The position numbers and the translations under genes were made by a program. This document shows positions 9,361 through 20,005 of a DNA stretch of 64,000 nucleotides, piece after piece. How positions within the stretch are numbered: the first letter of the stretch is position 1; every line of letters starts with the position of its first letter. The notes beneath the pieces are model-generated. The model did no database searches and had not been told where the DNA came from. It saw only the letters and a program-made list of their open reading frames with translations. This stretch comes from Panicum virgatum (Eukaryota; Streptophyta; Magnoliopsida; Poales; Poaceae), in assembly GCF_016808335.1 (NCBI RefSeq), contig NC_053138.1:12207900-12271899 (forward strand). The letters run 5' to 3'.

Positions 9361-12300
9361 CTAAAGCTCCACGATGTCAGAACCACCATCTCCACGAGGT
9401 CTGGGAGCACTCGCCCACACCTTCAGCTTCCGTGCAATCTCCATTAGGCCATCTCTATCAGCAGGTTTCAGCAAAGGCCGCCATCTCTGTAAAAAGGAGA
9501 CACAAGAATAAACAAGTTGCAGTGGGTCCTTTGGGAAGGAGCGCTCCATGGCCATCTTATTCCTGTTAGACCAAAGCGCCCAGGTTACACCTGCTAAGAG
9601 GACAATGCCTAACTGTTTCGGGATCCTAAGCCCCCCATTGGCCCAATGCCCCCTCCACATCTCCCATGAAGTGGGACACTCTCCCCACTCCAAGCTATCC
9701 CGGACGCCACACCAAAGCACCCGTGCAATCGAGCAACGAAAGAAAATGTGGTCTACATCCTCCACTTGTCCACAGAGCACACAACGACAGCTCCCCTTCC
9801 AGCCCCTCCGCTGCAAGGCAGTCGCCGTCTGCAACCTGTCATTGTCAAGCTGCCAAAGAAAGATCTTAATTTTCAAAGGAATTCTAGCTTTCCACATGTT
9901 ATCAGAATTTCTCACACTCACACCTCTGTGGGTGAGGAAGGAGTATAGTGACTTGGTGGTGAAACATTTTGATTTGTCTAAAGCCCATTCTACCTCATCG
10001 CCCCCCTCGGACAAGTTGCACGTTTGCAGCACATTAATCAGGCAATCATAGGCATATGCTTCACCAACCGTAAGGGATCTTCTGAAAGAGATGTTCCAAC
10101 CGTCGGGGTCCCAACACTCACATACCCAAGCAGCCGGATCTCTACAAATTCTGAACAGCTCAGGAAACTGAATTTTTAAGGGCACCTCTCCACACCAGAC
10201 ATCCCACCAGAAGGAGGTATTCTTCCCATCTCGAACTTTATGGATTGCCCCCCATTTGAACAAGTGCTTGACTTTGTGTAACCCCTGCCAAAACTGGGAA
10301 TCAAAGAAATTCCCACCCGGCATGTACTTCGCTCTAAGTAGCCTATACCAGGTGCCCTTAGGCTCATGAGTTATTTTCCAAATCCACTTGACAAGGAGGG
10401 TATCATTCATGATTTTAGTGTTTACCATACCCAGTCCCCCTTGGTCTTTAGGTCTGCAGAGAGAATCCATCTGGGCCATGTGGTATTTGAAGTCATCTGA
10501 GGCACCCCGCCAAAAGAAGTGGCTTCTGTGTTTGTCCATTCGCTCATGGGTGCCTTTCGGCAGCAGGTAAAAGCCCATTGTATACATGGGGAGACTGGAC
10601 AAACAGGAGTTGGTGAGGACCAAGCGGCCACCTGAGGAGAGATGTTTGCCTTTCCAAGGATCCAGTCTCTTACTCATTTTGTCCCCCAAACCAGCAAAGG
10701 CCTGGATCCCTAACCTGTTTTCTGATATTGGAATACCCAGGTATCGCATCGGCCACTCCCCCAATCTACAGTTTAACATATTAGCTAATTTTTCTTTTTC
10801 TGGCTGATCCACACCGAAGACAAAGACATCGCTCTTGTGGAAATTGATTTTAAGACCAGCAAGCCACTCAAAGCAATAAAGGATCAGCTTCAGGTTGGTG
10901 ACTGCACTTTCTGACCCATCAATCATAACCACAGTATCATCTGCGTATTGGATATGGGTGATTCCACCTGGTACTAAGTCAGCCAGAACCCCAGAGATTA
11001 TGTTTTTAGCAGCAGCTTTATCCAGCAGTACACTCAGGACATCAGCCACAATATTAAATAGCATTGGCGACAAGGGGTCACCCTGCCTCAACCCCTGGAA
11101 GGTCCTGAAATAAGGCCCCCTTTGCCCATTGACATTGACGCAAACTCTGCCCCCTCGCACAGATTGCATGACCCAAGTGATCCATTCTTCAGGGAACCCT
11201 TTCCCACGCATTACTTGTTCTAGGAAGTCCCATCTTACTTTGTCATAGGCTTTCTCAAAGTCTATTTTCAGGATCAGCCCTCTCTTTTTAGTTTTCTTAA
11301 GTTCATGAACAACCTCATGCAAAATAACAACTCCTTCCAATATGTTTCTCCCCTTGATGAACCCAGTCTGATTGTCCCCAATCACCTTGCTAGCCACTAG
11401 GGAGAATCTGTTGGAAAGAGTCTTGGTTATCCCTTTGTAGTCCACATTGAGCAAGCAAATCGGTCTGTATTGCCTAATGTTGTTAGCATCTTTAATCTTT
11501 GGCACCAGAGTTATCACACCATAATTCAGCCTCTTGACATCCAAGGTCCCTCCATTGAGGTCTTTGAACAAAGCTAAATAGTCCTCTTTAATGGTATTCC
11601 AGAAGGTTTTGAAGAAATGTACCCCAAATCCATTGGGTCCAGGTGCTGAATTTTTCCGCATCCCCCAAACTGCAGATTTGACCTCCTCTTCTCCAAACTC
11701 TCTGGTTAGCCACTTCTTGTCCTCAGCAGACACCCTCTGTCTGCCTTCCCAAAAATTATCAGCCAGCACTAAGCCTGAGGGGGTAGCACTACCAAATAGC
11801 CCTTTATAAAAGGAGGTGATATGTTTCACAATATCTTCCTGAGAAGTTAACACTCCACCCTCTGAATCTAAACTTCTAATAATGTTTTTCCTCCTCCTCC
11901 CACTGGCAAACTGGTGGAAGAATTTAGAGTTGGTGTCCCCCTCCAACACCCACTCCTCATCCCCTCTTTGCTTCCAGTAATTTTCTTCTCTTTGGTATAT
12001 TTGTTCCAGTTTGTCTTCCACCTTATACCTATGTTCCCATTCAGCTGAAGTTAACACTCTTTTTTCAGCTTGGGCATCAATTGATTCAAGAACAAGCAGC
12101 AGCTCATTTTTCTCCTTCTTCTGTTCACCACTTTTCTGAATGTTCCACCCTTTCATGAACTGTCTGAGGAGGCATAGGCTCCCATGCCATGCATCCAAAG
12201 CACTCCCAAGTTCAGGCCTCCTTTCCTTACTCTGCAGCCATTTCTGCTGGACTAGGGGCATGAATTCTGGCACTGAAGTCCATTGGTTCTCAAAGAAGAA

Positions 12301-13026
12301 ATATCTAGTCCTAGGAGGAGTATCTTCACCCGAGTCCAGAATTATAGGGCAGTGATCAGAACCCACTCTAGTCAAGGACCAGGCTGAGCATAGAGGGAAC
12401 TTTTCCTCCCACGAGGGTGACATTAGGCACCTATCTAAGGTGACCAAAACTGGAGTAGACTGTTTGTTAGTCCAAGTATGTTTAGGCCCAGCTCGTTTGA
12501 TCTCTCTCAGTTGAAAATCACCAATCCAAGCGTTGAAAGAGTCCATTAAGCCAAAATTGTAATTATCAGAGTTTTTCTCCTCCATGAATCTAATCAGGTT
12601 GAAATCACCTCCAATTACAAGAGGCAGCACCCCCTTGCTGCACACTGTACCTAGCTCCAACAGGAAAGAATCTGCAAGATCATGTTGTGCTGGCCCATAG
12701 ACCACCACCAAATGCCACCTGAAGTTATCTTTTCTCATTCTTAGTGTCAACATGATGCAAAATTCCAGCACCTCATGGTCTTCCACCTCACAGGAGTCCC
12801 CCTTGACTCCTATGAGGATGCCTCCCGACCTCCCCTTGGCCGGTAAACAAAACCAATAGAAAGCAGTCATACCACCAATCTCTTGAAAATCCTGGTTGGA
12901 GAAATCAGTTTTAACCGTTTCCTGCAAACCAATAATATCAATCTTCTCCCTAGCCACATACTCTCTGACTTGTGCGCGTCTAGCAGGTTTTCCCAGCCCC
13001 CTCACATTCCAGAAGAGGATCCTCAT
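9361..13026 (-). CDS. LINE ORF2: endonuclease / reverse transcriptase
   Basis: An uninterrupted 1221-residue protein that nicks target DNA and copies the element's RNA at the nick. An apurinic-type endonuclease occupies about 1-235: FWNVRGLG near the start, catalytic-site LQET (E36), GGDFN (D141, N143) and SDHCPI (D224, H225). The reverse transcriptase spans about 450-780: APGPNG at 461-466 (many relatives have APGPDG), QYRPICLLN, LKIDFEKAYD (D589), GLRQGDPLSPMLF and the catalytic YADD at 694-697. A zf-RVT domain near the C-terminus has IPLKIKIFLWQL and CVLCGQVEDVDHIFFRC. The ATG lies one base after the TAA that ends the ORF1 frame, which suggests translation by termination and reinitiation. 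No catalytic residue is missing. Confidence 0.96.
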   Translation of the reverse strand: MRILFWNVRGLGKPARRAQVREYVAREKIDIIGLQETVKTDFSNQDFQEIGGMTAFYWFCLPAKGRSGGILIGVKGDSCEVEDHEVLEFCIMLTLRMRKDNFRWHLVVVYGPAQHDLADSFLLELGTVCSKGVLPLVIGGDFNLIRFMEEKNSDNYNFGLMDSFNAWIGDFQLREIKRAGPKHTWTNKQSTPVLVTLDRCLMSPSWEEKFPLCSAWSLTRVGSDHCPIILDSGEDTPPRTRYFFFENQWTSVPEFMPLVQQKWLQSKERRPELGSALDAWHGSLCLLRQFMKGWNIQKSGEQKKEKNELLLVLESIDAQAEKRVLTSAEWEHRYKVEDKLEQIYQREENYWKQRGDEEWVLEGDTNSKFFHQFASGRRRKNIIRSLDSEGGVLTSQEDIVKHITSFYKGLFGSATPSGLVLADNFWEGRQRVSAEDKKWLTREFGEEEVKSAVWGMRKNSAPGPNGFGVHFFKTFWNTIKEDYLALFKDLNGGTLDVKRLNYGVITLVPKIKDANNIRQYRPICLLNVDYKGITKTLSNRFSLVASKVIGDNQTGFIKGRNILEGVVILHEVVHELKKTKKRGLILKIDFEKAYDKVRWDFLEQVMRGKGFPEEWITWVMQSVRGGRVCVNVNGQRGPYFRTFQGLRQGDPLSPMLFNIVADVLSVLLDKAAAKNIISGVLADLVPGGITHIQYADDTVVMIDGSESAVTNLKLILYCFEWLAGLKINFHKSDVFVFGVDQPEKEKLANMLNCRLGEWPMRYLGIPISENRLGIQAFAGLGDKMSKRLDPWKGKHLSSGGRLVLTNSCLSSLPMYTMGFYLLPKGTHERMDKHRSHFFWRGASDDFKYHMAQMDSLCRPKDQGGLGMVNTKIMNDTLLVKWIWKITHEPKGTWYRLLRAKYMPGGNFFDSQFWQGLHKVKHLFKWGAIHKVRDGKNTSFWWDVWCGEVPLKIQFPELFRICRDPAAWVCECWDPDGWNISFRRSLTVGEAYAYDCLINVLQTCNLSEGGDEVEWALDKSKCFTTKSLYSFLTHRGVSVRNSDNMWKARIPLKIKIFLWQLDNDRLQTATALQRRGWKGSCRCVLCGQVEDVDHIFFRCSIARVLWCGVRDSLEWGECPTSWEMWRGHWANGGLRIPKQLGIVLLAGVTWALWSNRNKMAMERSFPKDPLQLVYSCVSFLQRWRPLLKPADRDGLMEIARKLKVWASAPRPRGDGGSDIVEL

Positions 13027-13027
13027 T

Positions 13028-16002
13028 TTAGATATTGATAGTTGCAGTACTCCCCTCCTCCCTAGAAGGGGAGTTTACAATCTCTAACAGCCTATGATCA
13101 TTATTAATAACATTCATAGTAAGGTCCTGCACCTCCTCCCCTTGGGGGGCAGTCCTACTATTGATTCTATCCAAATACTTATTATAATTGGCCTGGGCTA
13201 AATCAGCTCTAGCTAGTTCTTCCACTTTAAAAGCACTGATAACAGAATTCATATTCTCAGAAGTAATATCTAGATCAGAGATAATTTTCTCCAAGACCAC
13301 ATCAGAAGTATTGTTCAAGATAGTAAAAGGGTTTTTGCTAGTACCTGAGTGAAGGTTGTTCTTCTCCTAGACTCTTTTCATGGCCTTGTCAGCAATGGGG
13401 ATGCCATCTCTGGGAATCCTCGCACTGGTTCTAGTGGCAATCACCACCTTTGGTTTTGCAGCTTTGATCTTCTTCTTTTTTGCTGGGGGAGATTCCCAGA
13501 GATCTGAGATAGCCTCTTCCTGGGTTAGAGTTTGGTCACCCTGACCCGACTCAACCTCAGATAGGTTGGGCCATTTGTCAGCCTCCATAAAGTAGACCCC
13601 TTCTTCATTATGGACTTTAATTTGGTCTTTGGTCAGAGCAGCGGGAAGAGAGAGCTGCTGTTCTTTTTCTTGCGAAATTACTAGGGACTCCTGACTGTCA
13701 AACACCTCCTCTTGGGTATTCAAGACTTGGTTTGCCACTTTGTCGATTAGCCCAATCACAGAGTCAGCGCCCAAGCCCTTCTCAAGGTGATCCATATCCT
13801 GTGCTCCAGAGTACCCTCCCTCATCAAGTGATTTTCCAATTTTATCACCGCTCTCATTGTTCAGCATGATTAAAGGAGGGGCCATAGCAATGGGGGTCAC
13901 AAAATGCGGGGCATCACTGCAATCAGGAGAACCATCCCGGACCAAATCTTCCATGTTATCATACTGAGAGTCGCCCTGACTGGCATCAAGGTCAACATCC
14001 TGATCTCCATTAGCGAAGTCGTCACCCCCAGACGTCTTCCTTTGTCCACCTCCAGGACCATCCTTTGTCTTCCCACCGCCTCTCTGGCTGTCATCTGTCT
14101 TGCCATGGCTAGTGGTTCTGTCAGTTGGTATTTTTGGGCCACCATGGAAACCTTCCACAGCAAATCTGATTTCATAACCCACACCATTGAAAAAGATTTC
14201 CACAAATCCTTTCAGCTTGGAGGGGTCTCTGCAGTTCACCCGAACTCTGATTGGTTCATCTCTCAACAGGCTGAAGTCGTCCACCTTGATTGGTTCAGCG
14301 ACAAGTGAAGTTATCTCATTGATTATCTCCTTATCCCTTGCAAAACTAGGTACTCCATGCACTTTAACCCACACTGTCTTCAAGATTGAGGAAGCCGCAG
14401 GGTCGATGTTGGATTTGGAGATCTTGATTTTCAGCCCATACAAAGCTAGCTCAACTGACGACATTTTAGAGAACGTGTCAAGGGAGCCTTGATCAGGGAA
14501 TGCCGCCCTGAATTCATTCCGAGACAGTTCCCTAACTTGAAAGTCCCACTTATCATTGACCAGGTTCTTGAATTCTTCCTCCAGCTTCTCCTCTGTGCCA
14601 ACCCCTTCAAGAACAGTGATCAGGCTACTGAACTTTTCTGCTCTGCTCTTTTCTGGGATCTCAATCGAGTAGAAGCCCTGCCTAGGAATCCCAAATCCGA
14701 ACATCTTCAGTCTCTTCTTGTGGAAGCTGGAGCACTCAACCGCCATATGACCTGGTTCTTTGCATTTGTAACAGACGGGATCATTGGTGCAGCCCTGCTG
14801 GTGATGCCCTACTTCTGTGCATCTGAAGCAGATGGAATCATCAGGTTTCCCACTGCCCTCCGCGCGATTCGCCTTTGTAACTTTGTTCTTCACCAACTCT
14901 TTCGCAATCTCATCCACCGGCTTTTGTTCTGCAAATCTGTTGCCCCCCCACGGCTGGTCCCCCCTTTCAGATCCTCCCGAGGGCGATTGGGCGGCGGCAG
15001 GCGCTCCCCCCTCGCAGGCTGCTGAGGAAAAGGTTCACGGAAGGAGCGCTCACCGTAGCCATCACGGGTTTCCTGGTGACGGAAGCCTCCACCCTGCCCT
15101 CCCCTACGGAAGTCATGGGAGCGAGATCCACCCCCGAAACGATCCCCTCCTCTCTGAAGCTTGTATCGTAGATCTGTCTCCCTTCTCGGATCTGTGTCCA
15201 GCAAATCATCCTCTTCCATCCACTCCTCTAACTCTCTCCTCTTCCCATGGTGGTGGTCGTGGAGCGGTCTTCTCGCCATGGGATCGACTCCGATAGCTTC
15301 GGCGAAGGACTTGGTTAGAGGTGTTGCAGCTCCCACCCGCCGCACCTTCCTGGCTAGATAACCAAAACGTCGGATCTCATCCCTCCGTGCTGGAAATCCA
15401 ATCCCACTTATAGCACTCGCTCTGGAGATCCACAACCACCTTGGGCCAGAAGGCCGCCACGAGTGCTGGTAAATGGTCTCATGCGTAGGCCCAACACTGT
15501 TTCCAATTGGGCCAGCGGTATCGTCCTCCTCCGCCCCACCGCCGCTCAAAGCCCCTCCCTCGCTTGGAACAGAGTTCCAGTCGCCATGGTGGAGGGTCTC
15601 CGGAGTGGACCTTGGAATTCTCTGCATAGCTAATTCGAGCTGCGAGGCCGCCACATCCAAGTGCTCCAACTCGGCAGATTTCGAGCCTCCAAATAGGTGT
15701 TGCTTGATATCCAGCGCCAATCCTTCCCGCTCCATGCGCAAATCCCATCCCGATCTGGTCGGCGCGGACCCCCAATCTCGCCGGCCCGGCAGGGTAGGAG
15801 GCCGCGGCGGTGCTCTTCCAGTACTGGAGCTCAGCGGCGGGAAGGCCTCCTCAGAGAGCGATGAAGTGGCAGTAGGGATCGGAGGGGCCCCTCCCTCGTC
15901 ACGCCCCGTCTCACCGCTCCGAGCTCCCGGCGCCCAACCTGCCGGGTCGCTGGTCGGCACAGCACGGTGGCAGGTCGGAGAAACCCCTTGCCGAGTCGCC
16001 AT
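13028..16002 (-). pseudogene. LINE ORF1 (RNA-binding, zinc-knuckle protein) with a frameshift and an amber stop
   Basis: ORF1 would coat the element's RNA. The first in-frame ATG inside the element is at 16002. The N-terminal part is basic, with Arg/Gly-rich and RRGGQGG stretches. The frame changes at about 14943-14949, a run of seven G on the coding strand; one base more would keep the frame open. Downstream come two CCHC knuckles (CFRCTEVGHHQQGC and CYKCKEPGHMAVEC), then FGFGIPRQGFYSIEIPE and a DUF4283-like RRM fold. A TAG at 13367-13369 interrupts the frame. A further 110 or so codons, still in the same frame, end at TAA 13028-13030, one base before ORF2. I infer one ancestral ORF1 with two lesions. 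A frameshift at the G7 run and readthrough of the TAG are less likely alternatives. Confidence 0.85.
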
Positions 16003-16294
16003 CTCCCCCCGCAGGCAGGCGAACGGCTTCGACCTCCCCACCTCAACTCTTCGCTGCTCCCAATCCCGGGGAGGTAGAGAATGCGATCCCGCGATTCCCT
16101 TCCCAATCCCTCCATGCGCAGGGTCAGGCCATGGATCCGCCGAGGTAGTCTTCTCATCGTAGCGCCACTTGATGTTGTTGCGGCGCCACTCCTCGCGGCG
16201 GGCGCACGCTTCCGCGTGGGAGGGCGTCGGCGTGGTGCTCGAAGAAGCCTCCCTTAGCAGGGGAACCGGCGTGGTGCTCGAAGAAAGCCAGTTC

Positions 16295-17800
16295 TCGCGT
16301 GACGGTGCTTTAATTTGCTTTCGGTTATTGGGGAGCTTCACGCTTAAGCATGGTTAAAGGCTAATTCTTCCTTTTGACGTTGTTAGTGCCATGGCAAAGC
16401 TTACTAGGTCAGGTGATGATGGATATGCGAACTCAGTGACTTTAATTGGGGAATAATGAATCATATGTATGTATGAACAATCTATAAGTTTCTTTTTCCC
16501 CCCTCACCTTGGACTATAGAGTTGTTTTGACATAGTCAAATATTTCTTTTCAACATAGTACATAGTAGGATGATGCAGTTAGTTTGTGTAGGAAGATAGC
16601 TAGTCTGCTGTTTTTTTTTAAATAAAAGCTCTTTTATCTTTCCTATATTCTCGGATTATGTTCCTTGTGATAGCATGAAGTTTTTCAATTTACTTTCGCT
16701 ATTTTCGGATCGATTTCGCGCTAAGTAGTCTGCTGCGATATTCTGATCGATGTAAAGCAGGAAAGGAACACTAGTGGCAGATCTCATGACTGTTACATCT
16801 AGTGGTTTCTTAGAATCGCTTGATGTCGCTATTGCTCCCTTATTCTCCTCTGGCTTTTCATCTGTCTCATATTCTCTACTTTAGTTTACAGAAAGATCAC
16901 TGTTTTTGCTTACCACGCATAATTGTTAATTTGGATGGAGTTATCAGAGGTATTTTCAATCTTATCATATCCTGTTGAATCGTGCTATAGATGTTGATAT
17001 TTGTTTTGGTCTTTACCCATTAGACTTGCTGCTACACATTCACGAATACCTCGTCCATAATTGCTGCCATGGCCCATGCCAGCTACTGATCTGAAGTTCG
17101 GCTTCGATCTGAATCTTGTGGTTGCCCGTAAAACCTGACTCATGATAGCTCATATCCTAAGAATAGATAAAAGGTTCAAATGTTTGCTAGGGATAATTCA
17201 GACTTCTACTTGCAGCCGTAATATAAAATAATAATAATAATATCTAAAACTTATCCAAAAATTCTAGAAATCGTCATAGAATCTTTTTATGACTGTATAA
17301 TCCTGAAATAAAAATTTCATTGGATTTTATGATATTCGAAGTATACATTGTTCATAACGGATACATCTCTCACATAGTTTCTTGTAATTCAAGTCAATAC
17401 TTTGAGATTTGAATACCTCATAACATGTTCGAACACGTATGCACCTCAAATTTGAACACCACATTATGTTGACCATAACATTGAAACATATCAAGTTATA
17501 TTAGCAATTGTTATGCTAAAACATGCTTTTTAATTCTCTATGTAGTTGGAATAAAATAGGTCATACAAAAACAATCAAGATATAGCAATTAACATATAAA
17601 TAAAAGGCATAAAATAACAGATCCTGATTTTAGAAAAATTCAGAAAAAAGAAACATCAAATTTGGAGGTCATATGAGGAAGAAATACCAATTACATAATT
17701 TAATTCCAGATCAAAAAGAAAAAGATGAATCACACATCTGTGCACTATAGGGCCACGTCACAAGAATAATATAAAAAACTTGTTGTCCAACATAATCACA
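16295..17800. other. intergenic DNA beyond the LINE
   Basis: AT-rich, with no coding region or RNA gene that I can support. Confidence 0.55.
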
Positions 17801-17802
17801 AA

Positions 17803-18185
17803 CATAGGCGCGGCGCATTGGTGGGGGCACCATGGTCTCATCACCATGCCCCCGGGTTCGAATCCCCCATTACTCTTTGAACCTCCTTTTTATCCAAATT
17901 ATTAAAACATGAGATTCTGGTCCTCCTTTTTATCCAAATTATTAAAACATGAGATTCTGGTCTATAAATGTAGTAATACTGAGGGTGTAGAGCAGTTGGC
18001 AGGGCGTGAGCTTCTTATCTCAAAGATCAGGGTTCTATACCCAATAAGCGCACGTTATTTTTTTATTTTTTTTTCCAAATTAAAGCATGAATATTAGCAC
18101 ATAAAGAATAATACCAAACATCTTCACCAATGAAGCAGTATGGTGAGGCAGCCTGGTCTTTGCTGACCACGGTTCGAATGGTACA
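17803..18185 (+). repeat. tRNA-like / SINE-like box modules with a 40-bp tandem duplication
   Basis: Three pol III B-box-like words occur within 330 bp: GGTTCGAATCC (17855-17865), GGTTCTATACC (18031-18041) and GGTTCGAAT (18171-18179). The middle one is preceded at tRNA-like spacing by an A-box-like TAGAGCAGTTGGC (17988-18000) and can fold into D-, anticodon- and T-arm-like stems, but the acceptor stem is not convincing. Between modules 1 and 2 a 40-bp unit is duplicated exactly (17882-17921 and 17922-17961). These are probably SINE or tRNA relics, not functional tRNA genes. Confidence 0.35.
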
Positions 18186-18479
18186 TTGCTTTTACTTTCC
18201 CAAAAAAAATTTTGGGTGACCAGCTTTTTGGTTTTCTATCACCAATTCTGCGGGAGGATTTTTTTTTCTTCCATCACACGCAAATAAAGGCAACTTATTT
18301 TTTCTTATTTTCTACCTTGCACACCACCCACGTTTTTTAAGAAAAAGAAGTAATGCATCTTATTTTCTTTAAAGTAAAGCCACATATTTGTTTTGTCAAA
18401 TTCGTGGTTGAGCATAGTATCAAATCCGCACACAAAACAAAGGCAACTTATTTTTTCTCACTAACACCAATGTGGGCGC

Positions 18480-18779
18480 TGATTAGGCTGCCACGTAAGC
18501 ATCAAATAAGAGAAGAAAAAACTTGAACAAAAATGATGAATGTCAAAACATATAGTTAAAATAACTATGACGATTTCTATGACATTAATGTTAAAACATC
18601 ATGTTTTGTGGGCTCAATTATGACGAATTCAATAAAACGTCACTAAGTTTTGGGCCTAGGGCCCATACCTTCAAATTCATGATGAAAATCTGAAAATTAT
18701 CATGAATTGTGTGCAATTGTGACGTTTTTTTAAAAATGTCATAAAATTTTCGTCATAAATCACTATATTTCTTGTAGTG
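18480..18779. mobile_element. terminus of a CACTA-type transposon
   Basis: The sequence ends TTTCTTGTAGTG; on the minus strand this is CACTACAAGAAA, the canonical CACTA end. Inside it, subterminal TGACG/CGTCA words recur (ATGACGA, CGTCAC, GTGACG, CGTCAT). I could not find the matching left terminus, so the element may be truncated or its other end mutated. Confidence 0.55.
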
Positions 18780-19548
18780 ATCAACTAATAGTTAACGTCA
18801 TGAGTGATGGTTGGTGTTCCCTTTCGACACACTTTCTGAGCTACTTACTATGTTTACACAACTAATCCAACTACTATTATGTTGGTCAAATCCAAAGTGA
18901 TCAATTATGTTGGGTAGGGAGAGTTCCTTTGTTGATATATATTATGGAAATATGTTCATATATTTGCAGGATCAAATCTCGCCTTCAACTAATCCAACTG
19001 CAATCATCAGCAGCATGTGGTTTATTAACAACATTGGACTGTTCTTCCCCTAAGGTGTGTAGTAGTCTAGTATATTCTTTTTAAATTTATGCAAAATTCA
19101 TGTGAAACTCCTGTGGTTGTCGCCTGGTGGATCTCAGGACCGTGAGATATTGTGTACGTGGGCAGTTCCTAATTTGCTAGTGCCCTGATTCTTGGAAGCA
19201 GAGATTGAAGTCATCAAAGCAAATCAGCACCCTAACCCTTTAGATTTCCCCCATCCCTTACACATGTTGACATGGCACATCTGAACCTCTGTGATGAGTT
19301 GCTGATGTGGCATTTAATTGTGCCTTGTCGGAGTCTTTCAGGTATGTGTCAGGGACACGTATTGGGGATATCTTGCGTGGTCATTCCTCTGGGTTTGTAT
19401 TGACAGGGTGAAAAGATAAAGATGATGGACGTAAAGAGAGATCATGTACCGGAAAAAGGGGAGAAAGAGACACGAGTGTTGAATTAATCCCTAACCCCGC
19501 TTTTTTTTCTGCAACTAGCTTAAGTAGGATCAACTAGGGAGAAGATCC
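18780..19548. other. intergenic; one isolated exon-like frame
   Basis: Nothing firm. A stretch at 18970-19053 follows a TTTGCAG acceptor-like site and stays open for 27 codons to a TAA, but no neighbouring exon could be linked to it. Confidence 0.3.
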
Positions 19549-19652
19549 GCTACCACCTAATTCTCTAGATATGCCAGTCTAATGACGATATGAATATGCA
19601 GCTACCACCTAATTCTCTAGATATGCCAGTCTAATGACGATATGGATATGCA
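19549..19652. repeat. 52-bp tandem duplication
   Basis: Two adjacent 52-bp units beginning GCTACCACCTAATTCTCTAG (19549 and 19601) differ at only one base that I can see (GAATAT against GGATAT). Confidence 0.85.
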
Positions 19653-19836
19653 CAAGTACAATAAAAAAAAGGGGGGGAAGGGGGGAGAGAAAGTATTTTC
19701 AGATAACATTATCTCCCTAAATGTGGTTTGCATTCATTAATAACTATCGAAGATTTTTTTTGAAAAGCTACTATCGAAGATTCCAATGTTTGATTATTAC
19801 ACATGCTTGGTACGTCTAAAGAAGTGTAAAAATAAT

Positions 19837-19996
19837 AGGGGTGCAAAAGGTGCCCCTTAGGTGCACCTCCAACCTTCTTTAGTTCAACATTGTATACTAC
19901 TTTTTCAAAATACGATCACATTTCAGAAAAATAGTACAAAATTTTGAATTAGAGAGGGTTGGAGGTGCACCTAAGGGTTATCCATCTACACCCCTA
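19837..19996. mobile_element. 160-bp Mutator-type MITE, copy 2
   Basis: Same family and exactly the same length as the element at 1007-1166. It begins AGGGGTGCAAAAGGTGCCCC and ends with the complement CACCCCTA. The flanks AAAAATAAT (19828-19836) and AGAAATAAT (19997-20005) are a 9-bp duplication with one mismatch. Confidence 0.85.
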
Positions 19997-20005
19997 AGAA
20001 ATAAT

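Larger units (their letters stand above)
9231..16279 (-). mobile_element. full-length L1-clade LINE retrotransposon
   Basis: The 7.05-kb element lies on the minus strand. A 15-bp target-site duplication, GAAGAAAGCCAGTTC, flanks it at 9216-9230 and 16280-16294. Its poly(A) tail appears as 13 T at 9231-9243. In order it holds a 5' UTR of about 280 nt, ORF1 (nucleic-acid-binding protein), ORF2 (endonuclease plus reverse transcriptase) and a short 3' UTR. The perfect duplication and intact ORF2 mean a fairly recent insertion. Only ORF1 carries visible lesions. Confidence 0.95.

Noticed and set aside
9548..12355. Plus-strand frames over the LINE
   Set aside because: Antisense shadows of ORF2.
17988..18041. 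Functional tRNA-Lys-like gene
   Set aside because: A and B boxes are approximate, and the acceptor stem and anticodon loop are not convincing.
18970..19053. Terminal exon after TTTGCAG
   Set aside because: Only 27 codons, no linked upstream exon.
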